Shown one piece after another: positions 38,928 to 47,497 of a stretch of 64,000 nucleotides of DNA; position 1 is the first letter of the stretch, and each line of letters opens with the position of its first letter. The translations under genes were made by a program, and so were the position numbers. Source of the DNA: Rhodothermus marinus (lineage in GTDB: Bacteria; Bacteroidota; Rhodothermia; Rhodothermales; Rhodothermaceae); the NCBI RefSeq assembly GCF_009936275.1, contig NZ_AP019797.1, positions 1,967,890-2,031,889 on the forward strand, written 5' to 3'. The notes beneath the pieces were generated by a model. That model was not told the DNA's origin. It worked only from the letters and a program-made list of their open reading frames with translations, and did no database searches.

Positions 38928-39917
38928 TCAACGTTGTCTCAGGCGAAGCACAGTGACAAGCGTGTCATCCAGCACATATACGTGATTTCCTGCTAACAGC
39001 GCTCCAAGAGGAGCGTTGGCTACTTCTATCGAGTGCAGGTATTGCCCTTCTGGCAGGAGATAGGTATCGATGAAAAGCCGCCGAACGGGTTGCTTGTACG
39101 CCGTATGGACACGGAGTTGGTTCTTTTCGACAAAGATGTCTCGGTTCAGCGTGTCAGAATCAGGTGCGATATAAAGCCGTCCTTCCGAACGATCTTCAAC
39201 ACGTGGCGCCGGCAAAGGCCGCTCGTCGAGCAATGGGAATCGGCCCCGAAGCGTTCCAGTCGTATCAAAGATGAACGCATATCCTGCCATCAGCGGCACA
39301 AAAACAAAGGCGGTGTCGCCCAGACTGGCAAGCTGACCGGACATCCCGATCTTCTTCGCATACTGCCGGTCGGTCACGATTCCGAAACGACGGTAAAAAC
39401 GACCGGAGGTGTCGTATTGTGCGAACAGCTCCTCGAAGGGCCCTAATCCGAGTACAACAAGGTAGGGTCCAACCTGCACAATCCGCAAAGGATGTATCTC
39501 CGGTACCTGAACCTCCCCAAGATACCGTCCCGTCGCTACATCAAAATGCAAAATGCGCCGCTGACGAACATCGGCAATCCAGAGATTGTTTTCGTGGATC
39601 GAGAAATCTACGATCGATTGCAATTCACCCGGTCCCTGGCCTCGCGCACCCCCGTAACGTTTCATGAACTTCCCGTTCGAATCGAATTTTTTGATGGACA
39701 GGTCACCTTGATCGGCCACGTACAGCGCATGGTCATACATCTTGAAAAGCAGGGCATCATAGAGAACCACATCACCGCCGTGGCCGATCCAGCCGATCGT
39801 ATCCTGTGCTACAGCGATAAGAGAACGGGCAGCCTCGTGCCGTGCTGGCCGCACCCACCACAGCACGAGGCCGGCCAGAACGACCAGCAGTAACCCGGCA
39901 AAAATTCTTTTGCGCAT
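38928..39917 (-). CDS. Membrane-anchored six-bladed beta-propeller protein
   Basis: A protein of about 329 residues with a basic N-terminus and one hydrophobic segment (IFAGLLLVVLAGLVLWWV) that is a signal anchor. The blades include DHALYVADQGDLSIKKFDSNGKFMKRYGG in outline and the GxGPGEL motif (GARGQGPGELQSI). This motif is typical of the 6-bladed beta-propeller family (PF17170-like) common in Bacteroidota. A start at 39923 is also possible. It follows the nucleotidyltransferase gene by 16-22 bases. GC content is lower than in its neighbours, which may indicate later acquisition. The ligand is unknown. Confidence 0.78.
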   Translation of the reverse strand: MRKRIFAGLLLVVLAGLVLWWVRPARHEAARSLIAVAQDTIGWIGHGGDVVLYDALLFKMYDHALYVADQGDLSIKKFDSNGKFMKRYGGARGQGPGELQSIVDFSIHENNLWIADVRQRRILHFDVATGRYLGEVQVPEIHPLRIVQVGPYLVVLGLGPFEELFAQYDTSGRFYRRFGIVTDRQYAKKIGMSGQLASLGDTAFVFVPLMAGYAFIFDTTGTLRGRFPLLDERPLPAPRVEDRSEGRLYIAPDSDTLNRDIFVEKNQLRVHTAYKQPVRRLFIDTYLLPEGQYLHSIEVANAPLGALLAGNHVYVLDDTLVTVLRLRQR

Positions 39918-39939
39918 ACACAAACCGCTTATGCAAGTG

Positions 39940-40323
39940 CTACTGCGCGCCCATCCGCAGCCCCCGTTGCAGCAGGATCATGGCGTCTTCGTAGGCGCGG
40001 GCGACGTACACGACGAAGTCGAGTGTGCGCTCGCGGTCGCGGCACCAGACTTCCCGGCCCGAGATCGCCTCGAACTGCAGGAACGGATGGGCCTCGTTGA
40101 GCACCACCAGATCGATGGCGTCCACGCCGGTAGCTTCCTGCAGACAGGCCCGCAGCTCGGCCAGTGCATCCCAGGCATAGGGATCCTCCACCAGCACGCC
40201 GATGTCCAGGTCGCCGCCCGGCCGCACCGTCCCCTCCCGGGCCGAGCCGAACACCCACCCGGCCAGCACGTCCGGATCGCGGGCCAGAACCCGTCCGATC
40301 GCCTCGAAATCAACCGCCGGCAT
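39940..40323 (-). CDS. MNT-type minimal nucleotidyltransferase
   Basis: A 127-residue protein with the nucleotidyltransferase-fold motif GSAREGTVRPGGDLDIGVLV (26-45), that is, GSx..G...DxD. This is the MntA/DUF86-partner group, which often acts as the antitoxin in HEPN/MNT modules by AMPylating the HEPN toxin. No HEPN gene is adjacent: the downstream neighbour is a beta-propeller and the upstream side is a terminator. It could be an orphan antitoxin or a free-standing transferase. Confidence 0.8.
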   Translation of the reverse strand: MPAVDFEAIGRVLARDPDVLAGWVFGSAREGTVRPGGDLDIGVLVEDPYAWDALAELRACLQEATGVDAIDLVVLNEAHPFLQFEAISGREVWCRDRERTLDFVVYVARAYEDAMILLQRGLRMGAQ

Positions 40324-40381
40324 GGCTTTTCGGACGCTGCAATACCTGCTTTACCCCGTGTATAGAAGGCTGTTTCAAAAC

Positions 40382-40418
40382 AAAACGGGGCGAGCCCGGA
40401 AGCCCGCCCCGCCGTTTT
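40382..40418 (-). terminator. Terminator of the ba3 oxidase operon
   Basis: A GC-rich stem with small internal mismatches runs from AAAACGGGGCG to CGCCCCGCCGTTTT around a short loop. A-rich and T-rich flanks on both sides allow bidirectional use. It lies 16 bases past the subunit I stop. Confidence 0.75.
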
Positions 40419-40433
40419 CAAGTCCGGGTCAAC

Positions 40434-42119
40434 TCAGAAAATCCGGAAGCCCGGCGAAACGTAATTGGGTGGCAGGTAGCTCAGGAAGAACGGTCCGTAG
40501 GCGATCACGATCAGGATGATCGCCACGATCACCCAGAAGCCGATCCGGTCCAGGCGGGTTGCCCAGCCGTTTTTGGCCGGCTCGATGAGCGTTTCAGACC
40601 AGGGAATGTCCTTCGGCGCCTCGCCGGCCCTGCCCTTCCAGACGGTCATGGCAATCACCACGAAGAACAGCGCGATGCCCACGAACATGAGCGTGCCGCC
40701 CACGCCAGTCAGGATGCGGCCCACGAGCCAGTCGGGATCCATGTAGGGCGCCTGCGCAAGGAACGTCCGACGCGGCATGCCCTCCAGACCGGCCGAGATC
40801 ATCCCACGCGCAAAGATCAGCAGGCCGATCGTGTAAATCCAGTTCGAAGCCAAGGCCACCTTGCGTCCCCAGAGCTTGCGGCCCGTCAGGTAGGGCACCA
40901 TCCAGTAGGCCACGCCCATGAACGTCATGGCGACGGCGCTTCCGACCGTCATGTGGAAGTGCCCGGGCACCCAGGTCGTGTTGTGAACGACCTGGTTCAT
41001 CGTGAACGAGGCGTTGATCAGGCCCGTGATGCCGCCGAAGACGAACGTGATCATGGCCAGCAACTGGGCCGAGAGCGACGGATCGCCCCAGGGGAGCTTC
41101 GGAATCCAGCCCAGCAGGCCCCGGCCGCCGTGCGCCCGGCCGCCCATTTCCAGCGAGGCCATCACGCTGAAGGCCGTGATCAGGCTCGGGAAGAACACGC
41201 CGAAGGTCAGGATGGCGTGGACGAACTTGAACCCTTCGTGGATGCCGGGGTCCGTGTACTGGTGGTGAAAGCCCGTCGGGATCGACAGCAGCAGGAAGAG
41301 AATGAACACCAGCCGCGTGAGCGAATCGCTGACCACCTTACCGCCCGCCTGGCGCGGCACCAGTGCATACCACGACACGTAGGCCGGCAGCAGCCAGGCG
41401 TACACGATGGCGTGGCCGGTGAACCAGAAGAGCGTACGCGTCAGCAGCGGATCGGTCCGCTCTACCCAGCCGAACGACCAGGGAATCAGGAAAAACAGAA
41501 ACTCAACGGCAATGGGAAGCGAGGCCAGAAACCACATCACGTAGGAGACGATCGAGATGTGGGCAAGCAGCGGCATGCGCACACCTGGATTTTCCCGCTT
41601 CCAGCCCCGCCAGGTCAGCAGCATGTTCAGCAGGGCCAGCCAGGTGCTGATCACGACGAAAACCAGCCCCACGTAATAGGTCCAGTGCGCCTGCAGCGGC
41701 GCGTACGAGGTGTAAAGCACGCTGGCCTTGTTCGTGACCACCGCGTAGATCACGAGCAGGTTGCCCAGCACCAGCGTGCCGAAGCTGGCCCAGAGCAGCC
41801 GTTCGTCCAGGCGACGCGAGAGCGCCCGCGCCACCATGAGCGGCAGAAAGGCGTTTGCAAAAGAGAACGTGAAGATGATGGCGTTGGCCACGCCGTGGGC
41901 CGTCAGGCCCTGGTAGTAGCTGCGCAGGGCCGGAAAGAAACTCAGAATGTTGATGCCCGCGTACGAGAGGGCCTGAGCCAGTCCGTGAAAGATGCCGGCC
42001 GTCAGCGCCGCATAGCCCACGTACAGCGTCCAGCGCAGCAGGCGGCGCTGCGTTTCGGGCAGCGTAAACGGGGTCGGATCGGCCACGACCGGCGTCGAGG
42101 CTGCAATGTGCTCTGCCAT
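40434..42119 (-). CDS. cbaA: ba3-type cytochrome c oxidase subunit I
   Basis: A 561-residue haem-copper oxidase of the B family, with about 13 membrane helices. The low-spin haem ligand is His in QGLTAHGVANAI. The cross-linked CuB His-Tyr pair is in GHAIVYAWLLP. The CuB histidines are in GFHHQY, and the high-spin and low-spin haem ligands are in VPGHFHMTVGSAV. The A-family D-channel glutamate motif is absent, as expected for ba3 enzymes such as that of Thermus. It reduces O2 in the inner membrane and pumps protons. It is last in a four-gene operon with subunit II and two small proteins. Confidence 0.93.
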   Translation of the reverse strand: MAEHIAASTPVVADPTPFTLPETQRRLLRWTLYVGYAALTAGIFHGLAQALSYAGINILSFFPALRSYYQGLTAHGVANAIIFTFSFANAFLPLMVARALSRRLDERLLWASFGTLVLGNLLVIYAVVTNKASVLYTSYAPLQAHWTYYVGLVFVVISTWLALLNMLLTWRGWKRENPGVRMPLLAHISIVSYVMWFLASLPIAVEFLFFLIPWSFGWVERTDPLLTRTLFWFTGHAIVYAWLLPAYVSWYALVPRQAGGKVVSDSLTRLVFILFLLLSIPTGFHHQYTDPGIHEGFKFVHAILTFGVFFPSLITAFSVMASLEMGGRAHGGRGLLGWIPKLPWGDPSLSAQLLAMITFVFGGITGLINASFTMNQVVHNTTWVPGHFHMTVGSAVAMTFMGVAYWMVPYLTGRKLWGRKVALASNWIYTIGLLIFARGMISAGLEGMPRRTFLAQAPYMDPDWLVGRILTGVGGTLMFVGIALFFVVIAMTVWKGRAGEAPKDIPWSETLIEPAKNGWATRLDRIGFWVIVAIILIVIAYGPFFLSYLPPNYVSPGFRIF

Positions 42120-42122
42120 GGC

Positions 42123-42590
42123 TTATTCCACAATGATTTTTCCGTACATGTTGTGATGCCCGGCGCCACAGTATTCGTGGCAGATGATCAGGTACTCGCC
42201 CGGCTTGCGGAACCGGTAGGTCAGGCGCGAGATCTGGCCGGGGATGAGCATCATGTTGACGCGCGTGCCCTCGATGTGAAAGCCGTGAATCACATCGAAG
42301 GTCGTCGCGATGAAGTTCAGCTCGGCCCCGACCGGCACGCGGATCTCGGTAGGATGAAAGCGCCAGGCCTGACCGATAATGACCACATCGTACTGGTTGG
42401 GTCCGGTCTGGTGAACCCCCGGATTGTCGAAGGGCGGCGTCGTGAAAACCTTGCCGGGCTCGATCTCGCCGGCGCGTCCGGGCAGGTGAATGCCCATGGC
42501 CACCGTGGCATAGACGAGCGCGGCCATACACAGCACCAGCAGCACGCCGCCCAGCGCCATAAAGGCCCGTTCGTAGGTGTGTACTTTCAT
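42123..42590 (-). CDS. cbaB: ba3-type oxidase subunit II (CuA)
   Basis: A 155-residue protein with one N-terminal membrane helix (GGVLLVLCMAALVYATVAMG) and a cupredoxin domain facing the periplasm. The CuA ligands are complete: His in VIHGFHIEG, then CHEYCGAGHHNM (two Cys, Glu carbonyl, His, Met). It accepts electrons from cytochrome c or a HiPIP-type donor. Its stop is 3 bases from the start of subunit I. There is no fused cytochrome c domain, which separates it from the caa3 type. Confidence 0.94.
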   Translation of the reverse strand: MKVHTYERAFMALGGVLLVLCMAALVYATVAMGIHLPGRAGEIEPGKVFTTPPFDNPGVHQTGPNQYDVVIIGQAWRFHPTEIRVPVGAELNFIATTFDVIHGFHIEGTRVNMMLIPGQISRLTYRFRKPGEYLIICHEYCGAGHHNMYGKIIVE

Positions 42591-42594
42591 AGCC

Positions 42595-42738
42595 TCACCG
42601 GTTTAGCAGCAGATAGTAGACGATCACCCAGAAACCCACGACCATTGCCAGAAAGATCATGGTCAGAAAGAGCGTGCCCCGCACATCAGGCTCTTCCGGC
42701 GGTGCAGTCTGACTCCCTTTGGGTTGCTGTTCGGCCAT
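42595..42738 (-). CDS. Small single-helix subunit of ba3 oxidase
   Basis: A 47-residue protein with a hydrophilic N-terminus (AEQQPKGSQTAPPEEPDVRG) and one membrane helix (FLTMIFLAMVVGFWVIVYYLLL). The size and position match the subunit IIa of ba3 oxidases. It is 4 bases from subunit II. The ATG at 42738, preceded by GGGAG, is preferred over a longer frame from 42828. Confidence 0.75.
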   Translation of the reverse strand: MAEQQPKGSQTAPPEEPDVRGTLFLTMIFLAMVVGFWVIVYYLLLNR

Positions 42739-42769
42739 AGCTCCCGTCCCATTTTGTTGTTGATTGGAT

Positions 42770-43000
42770 TCAGCTCCCTGCCTCCATCCAGCGCTGCGTC
42801 TGCCGTCCCAACCACCGCAGCCAGACAACGAAGACCACCAGCAACGGCAGCGAGATCAGCAGGCGCGTCGGATTCACATGGAGCGCCAGCAACTGGTTGA
42901 GCGTCTCCCACAGATAGGCCACCACGGGCACCCCCAGCAACACGACCAGCCCCATCCGCACCATCATGCCCCCTACAGAGGGTTTTGAAATCTCTGTCAT
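42770..43000 (-). CDS. Two-helix membrane protein of the oxidase operon
   Basis: A 76-residue protein with two predicted membrane helices (RMGLVVLLGVPVVAYLWETL and RLLISLPLLVVFVVWLRWLG) and a basic C-terminus. It is the first gene of the oxidase operon. The ATG at 43000 is chosen because everything upstream in this frame is non-membrane, low-quality sequence. The function is unknown; an assembly or accessory subunit is plausible. Its stop is 31 bases before the IIa start. Confidence 0.65.
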   Translation of the reverse strand: MTEISKPSVGGMMVRMGLVVLLGVPVVAYLWETLNQLLALHVNPTRLLISLPLLVVFVVWLRWLGRQTQRWMEAGS

Positions 43001-43253
43001 AACAACTACATGGTTTGTTTTATTTCCTAATAGAAGGGCTTTAAATCCGAAAAAGCAAGCCTCCCTTTGTAAAGAAATTGCGACGCGCTGTTTATTTCGA
43101 CGCGAACAATGAAAAGATTTTACACCATGTGCATAAAATGCGCACCCCTGCTGTATAAACGCCCTTAACGGCCTCCTTCTGAGGCTGGCATGGGCTTTGA
43201 CGTACAACTTTCCTGTAATCACACCCCAAAACCAAACCGGTAAAAGAAGTCCT

Positions 43254-44564
43254 ATGTGGTGGAAAAAAAGCATTGCATTGTTTTCGGCATTGTTGCTGGT
43301 GCTGGCGCTGAGCGGATGCGATGGCGATAGTGGCACGGCTACCGTACGCGTGCAGGGACGCGTCACGGACAATCAGGGGTATGGCGGTGCTCAGGAGGCG
43401 TCCAAGCAGGCCGCTCCGGCCCCACAGGCAGCTGTGGAAGGGGCCGTCGTCACGGCCGCGCGCGTTCAGGGCAACGGTAGCCTGCAGCCCCTGGATGGGC
43501 AGGTACAGACCGATGCTTCCGGGAATTTCACGCTGGACGTGGCCGCCCAGACCGGCGACGTGCTGATGCTCCGCGCTGAAAAGGACAACTTCCGTTCGGC
43601 GGTGCTCGTGACAGTCAATGTCGCCGGCGGCGGCACGGTTCGCGCCATGCCGATGACGGCCGAGTCGAAGGCGGAAGCGGAGGTGTATGTGGCCGTGCGT
43701 GAACAGGACGACAATGCGCGCGAAGACGCAGAGGATGCGACGCCGGCGCAGGTGTCGGTCTACGTGACGGCCGATCTGGCGGCTCAGCTTCAGGCCGGCG
43801 GCATCACGGCTGCCCAGGTGGCCGCTGCGATGCAGCAGGCGGCGCGCGCCGAAGCGGCATTCGTCAACCGGACGGGTGCTTCCCTGGAGGCCCTGGCGCA
43901 GGCACGGCAGCGCCAGCAGGCCGCCTGGCTCAACCTGCAGCAGGCACTCTATGCGGCGGGCAGCGCTCAGGCTGAAGCCGAGGCAATGACCGCGTTTGAG
44001 CAGGCTTTTGTGGAGGCCTATGCGGAAGCGGGGATCTCGGCCGAAGCCCGGGCCAAACTGCTGCAGACGGCGCGCCTGGCCGTTACGCACCTGGCGGCCA
44101 GCGGCAATGCCACCGCTCGGTTTGCCCTGCGTAAGCAGGCCGAAATCCTGAGCGCCCTGGCTACCTCGGCCGCCATCGAAGCCGCTTTTGAGGCCGAAGG
44201 GGCCACGCAGGCACGTATGGATTCGCTACGGCAGGCGCGCATGCAATGGCTGGCTTCGCTGCGGGCTGCCGCTTCCACCAGTGCCATCGAGCAGGCCCGC
44301 GCACAGTACAGCAGCGTGGTCGAAGCAGCCCTGGCCGCCTCGCTGGGTATCAGCACAGAAGCGCTGGCCAACGTGAAAGCGTCGCTCCAGACCGCTGTTA
44401 ACGCACTACAGATGGCTCTTTCCATCGCCGGCTCAGCAACAGCAGTCGCCGAAGCCTCCGTTGCCTTCTACAGCAGTGCTGAAGGCACGATCAACAGCTC
44501 GCTGCAGGGCAACGCCCGCGCCGGACTGGCAGCAACGGTTCTGACGCTGCTCAGTGTCAACTGA
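43254..44564 (+). CDS. Alanine-rich helical lipoprotein
   Basis: A 436-residue protein with a lipobox (LLVLALSGC) after a short signal. An Ig-like or carboxypeptidase-regulatory-like beta domain follows (VRVQGRVTDNQGYGG and VEGAVVTAARVQGNGS and ASGNFTLDVAAQTGDVLML). The rest, about 310 residues, is rich in Ala, Gln and Glu and almost certainly alpha-helical (AAQVAAAMQQAARAEAAF). The ATG at 43254 gives the normal lipoprotein start; an upstream in-frame codon at 43197 does not. It is probably anchored to the outer membrane. No family was recognised. A strong terminator follows. Confidence 0.75.
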   Translation: MWWKKSIALFSALLLVLALSGCDGDSGTATVRVQGRVTDNQGYGGAQEASKQAAPAPQAAVEGAVVTAARVQGNGSLQPLDGQVQTDASGNFTLDVAAQTGDVLMLRAEKDNFRSAVLVTVNVAGGGTVRAMPMTAESKAEAEVYVAVREQDDNAREDAEDATPAQVSVYVTADLAAQLQAGGITAAQVAAAMQQAARAEAAFVNRTGASLEALAQARQRQQAAWLNLQQALYAAGSAQAEAEAMTAFEQAFVEAYAEAGISAEARAKLLQTARLAVTHLAASGNATARFALRKQAEILSALATSAAIEAAFEAEGATQARMDSLRQARMQWLASLRAAASTSAIEQARAQYSSVVEAALAASLGISTEALANVKASLQTAVNALQMALSIAGSATAVAEASVAFYSSAEGTINSSLQGNARAGLAATVLTLLSVN

Positions 44565-44587
44565 GCCGACGCGCAGCGACGCTACCC

Positions 44588-44624
44588 AAAAGGGGCCGGC
44601 CAAGGAAGGCCGGCCCCTTTTTCT
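44588..44624 (+). terminator. Bidirectional intrinsic terminator
   Basis: A perfect 11-bp stem AGGGGCCGGCC/GGCCGGCCCCT (44591-44601 with 44608-44618) has a 6-base loop, an A-run before it and a T-run after it. It ends the lipoprotein transcript and can also serve metG from the other side. Confidence 0.92.
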
Positions 44625-44649
44625 ATTCTCTGGTCTGCATGCCGCTTTT

Positions 44650-46749
44650 TCACCGCACCACGGCGCCGGGCTCGCTCTCGGCCGTGACGGGCACCAGGCG
44701 GCCCTCTCGATCCTCGGCCATGAGCAGCATGCCCTGGCTCTCGAGCCCCATCATCTTGCGGGGTTTCAGGTTGGCCACCACCACCACACGTCGCCCCTCC
44801 AGGTCTTCGGGCGCCATCTGCTCGGCCACCCCGGCCAGAATCTGGCGCTTTTCAAAGCCCAGGTCCACTTCCAGTCGCAGCAGCTTTTTAGATTTTGGCA
44901 CGCGCTCGGCTTTTTCGACGCGTCCTACCCGAAGGTCCAGGCGCTCGAAGTCGTCGTAGACGATCTCCGGCTTGAGCGGCGCGTACGGCGGCCCGTCGGT
45001 CTTTGCGGCCGCCTGCTGCGCCCGCGCTTCCAGACGGGCAATCTGCCGTTCGATCACTTCATCCTCGATCTTGGTAAACAGAATCTCCGGCCGACCGATT
45101 TCGTGGCCTTCGGGCAGAAGCGGCCGGGCGGCGTCGTCCCAGCCCAGCGCCCCCTCCCCATCCGGCGTGCTGGGCCGCACACCTTCCAGCCGGAGCATTT
45201 CGCGCAGCCGCGCAGCGGCAAACGGCAACACCGGCTCCATCAGAATGCCGAGCGCTGCGCAGATCTGCAGCGAGACGTGGATCGTGTTGGCGCAGGCCTG
45301 CGGATCGGTCTTGCGCGTGTGCCAGGGTTCGGTATCGTTGAAGTACTTGTTGCCCAGCCGGGCCAGGTTCATCGTCTCCTGCACGGCTTCCCGGAAGCGG
45401 AACTGCTCGTAGGCCGAGCCGATGCGCTCCGGGAAGGTGGCCAGCTCCCGGAGCACCTCCTCGTCCACCGATCGCGGATTGCGCAGCGGCGGCACCCGCC
45501 CTTCGGCAAACCGCTGCGCGAAGGTCAGCGTGCGGTGCACGAAGTTGCCCAGGATGTCGGCCAGCTCCGCATTGACGCGCTGCTGAAACTCCTTCCAGCT
45601 GAAGTCCGCGTCGCGCGTCTCCGGCAGCATGGTTGCCAGCGCATAGCGGAGCAGGTCCGGCGGAAACTCCTCCAGGTATTCGTGGAGCCAGACGGCCCAG
45701 CCGCGGCTGGTCGAGAGCTTGCGCCCTTCCAGGTTCAGAAACTCGTTGGCCGGCACGTTGTCGGGCAGCACGAATTCGCCATGCGCCATGAGCATGGCGG
45801 GAAACATCAGGCAGTGAAAGACGATGTTGTCTTTCCCGATGAAATGAATCAGCCGCGTGCGCTCGTCCTGCCAGTAGCGCCGCCAGGCTTCGGGGTCGCC
45901 TTTCTGCTGCGCCCACTCGCGCGTGGCCGAGATGTAGCCGATGGGTGCGTCGAACCAGACGTAGAGCACCTTGCCTTCGGCCGGGACGCCATGCCGACGG
46001 GCCACGTCTTCGGGTACCGGCACGCCCCAGGGGATGTCGCGCGTGACGGCCCGGTCGCGCAGCCCCTGCTGGAGCCAGCTCCGCACCTGTCCCAGCACGT
46101 TCGGCTTCCACTCCGGATGCGTGGCGATCCAGACCTCGAGCTTCGGCTGAAAGTCGCCCAGCGGCAGGTACCAGTGCGTGGTCTCCCGCAGCTCGGGCGT
46201 GGCGTTCGAGAGCACGCTGCGTGGGTTGATCAGGTCGGTCGGGCTCAGCGACGAACCGCAGCGCTCGCACTGATCGCCGTAGGCGTCTTCGTAGCCACAG
46301 ATCGGACAGGTGCCACGCACGAACCGGTCGGCCAGAAAGATGCCGGCCTCCGGGTCGTAGAGCTGCTTTTCGGTTTTCAGTTTGAAAACGCCTTTTTCGT
46401 CCAGCCGCCGGAAGAAGTCCTGGCTCGTTTCGAAATGCACGGGCGAAGTCGTGCGCCCGTAGTAATCGAAGCTCATCCCGAAGCGGGCGAAGCTGTCGCG
46501 GATCATCGGGTGATAGCGATCCACGATGGCCTGGGGAGTGGTGCCCTCTTCGAGCGCCCGCATCAGGATGGCCACGCCCAGTTCGTCCGATCCGCAGATG
46601 AACAGCACGTCGCGGCCCTTGAGGCGCTGGTAGCGGCAGTACAGATCGGCCGGCAGGTAGGCCCCGGCCAGATGGCCGATGTGAATGGGACCGTTCGCAT
46701 AAGGCAGGGCCGCCGTTACCAGAATGCGGTCGAATCGGGTTTCGTCCAT
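44650..46749 (-). CDS. metG: Methionyl-tRNA synthetase with C-terminal tRNA-binding domain
   Basis: A 699-residue class I synthetase. It has HIGH (PIHIGHLAG), the zinc-knuckle cysteines CPICGYEDAYGDQCERCG, and the Bacteroidota form of KMSKS (GRKLSTSRGWAVW). The C-terminal EMAP-II-like domain (YDDFERLDLRVGRVEKAERV, then AGVAEQMAPEDLEGRRVVVVANLKPRKMMG in outline) binds tRNA and dimerises. The usual DEHG of the CGSDEHG segment reads DELG here. The ATG at 46749 fits the family start (MDETRFDRILVTAALPYANG). Confidence 0.96.
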   Translation of the reverse strand: MDETRFDRILVTAALPYANGPIHIGHLAGAYLPADLYCRYQRLKGRDVLFICGSDELGVAILMRALEEGTTPQAIVDRYHPMIRDSFARFGMSFDYYGRTTSPVHFETSQDFFRRLDEKGVFKLKTEKQLYDPEAGIFLADRFVRGTCPICGYEDAYGDQCERCGSSLSPTDLINPRSVLSNATPELRETTHWYLPLGDFQPKLEVWIATHPEWKPNVLGQVRSWLQQGLRDRAVTRDIPWGVPVPEDVARRHGVPAEGKVLYVWFDAPIGYISATREWAQQKGDPEAWRRYWQDERTRLIHFIGKDNIVFHCLMFPAMLMAHGEFVLPDNVPANEFLNLEGRKLSTSRGWAVWLHEYLEEFPPDLLRYALATMLPETRDADFSWKEFQQRVNAELADILGNFVHRTLTFAQRFAEGRVPPLRNPRSVDEEVLRELATFPERIGSAYEQFRFREAVQETMNLARLGNKYFNDTEPWHTRKTDPQACANTIHVSLQICAALGILMEPVLPFAAARLREMLRLEGVRPSTPDGEGALGWDDAARPLLPEGHEIGRPEILFTKIEDEVIERQIARLEARAQQAAAKTDGPPYAPLKPEIVYDDFERLDLRVGRVEKAERVPKSKKLLRLEVDLGFEKRQILAGVAEQMAPEDLEGRRVVVVANLKPRKMMGLESQGMLLMAEDREGRLVPVTAESEPGAVVR

Positions 46750-46888
46750 ACGAAGTTTCGTTTTTTGAGAAAATCGCCGAATTCCGAAATCTACCGTAGC
46801 GTAGCGCTTCAAACTTTAAGAAATTTGCACTGCACGCGCGGCGTGCAAACAGTGCGTAGCGAAACGCCCCAATCAGCCTTTCGGTTCG

Positions 46889-47497
46889 ATGGCTGCCACG
46901 CCGACTTTTATGCCCCGCACGGCTTCCCGTCGCCGCACTACCGGCGAAACCGATGTCGAGGTCTCGCTCACGCTCGACGGTACCGGCCGCTCCGACTGCC
47001 AGACCGGCGTCGGGTTTCTGGACCACATGCTGACGCTGTGGGCGCACCACGGCGGCTTCGACCTTGCCGTCCGCTGCCAGGGCGATCTGCACGTGGACGA
47101 GCACCACTCGGTTGAGGACGTGGCGATCACGCTGGGCCAGACCTTTGCCGAAGCGCTGGGCGACAAGGCCTACATTGCCCGCTACGGTCACGCCTACGTG
47201 CCGATGGACGAGACGCTGGCCCGGGCCGTCGTGGACCTTTCCGGCCGCTTTTACTTTGTGTTTGCGGCCGACTTCGATCGGCCCACGGTCGGTGATCTGG
47301 CCACTGAGCTGGTCTCGCACTTCTGGTATTCCTTTGCGGAACAGGTGCGCTGTAACCTCCATATTCAGGTGCTCTACGGCCAGAACACGCACCATAAGAT
47401 CGAAGCCATTTTCAAAGCCGTTGCGCGCGCACTGCGCGAGGCCGTGCGGCGCGACGTGCAATTCGGTTCGGTACGCTCAACCAAAGGGGTCCTATGA
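46889..47497 (+). CDS. hisB: Imidazoleglycerol-phosphate dehydratase
   Basis: A 202-residue monofunctional HisB that dehydrates imidazoleglycerol phosphate in histidine synthesis. It has the metal-binding motifs FLDHMLTLWAHHGGFDL, DEHHSVEDVAI and the C-terminal GQNTHHKIEAIFKA. It lacks the HAD phosphatase half found in E. coli. It is first in hisB-proC-hisH-hisA-hisF and its stop overlaps the proC start (ATGA). A segment with overlapping inverted repeats lies upstream (46824-46855). Confidence 0.97.
   Translation: MAATPTFMPRTASRRRTTGETDVEVSLTLDGTGRSDCQTGVGFLDHMLTLWAHHGGFDLAVRCQGDLHVDEHHSVEDVAITLGQTFAEALGDKAYIARYGHAYVPMDETLARAVVDLSGRFYFVFAADFDRPTVGDLATELVSHFWYSFAEQVRCNLHIQVLYGQNTHHKIEAIFKAVARALREAVRRDVQFGSVRSTKGVL

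Noticed and set aside
44554..47461. Long frames on both strands opposite or alongside metG and hisB (853 and 800 codons)
   Set aside because: They are shadows of metG and hisB. No motif or plausible composition was seen.
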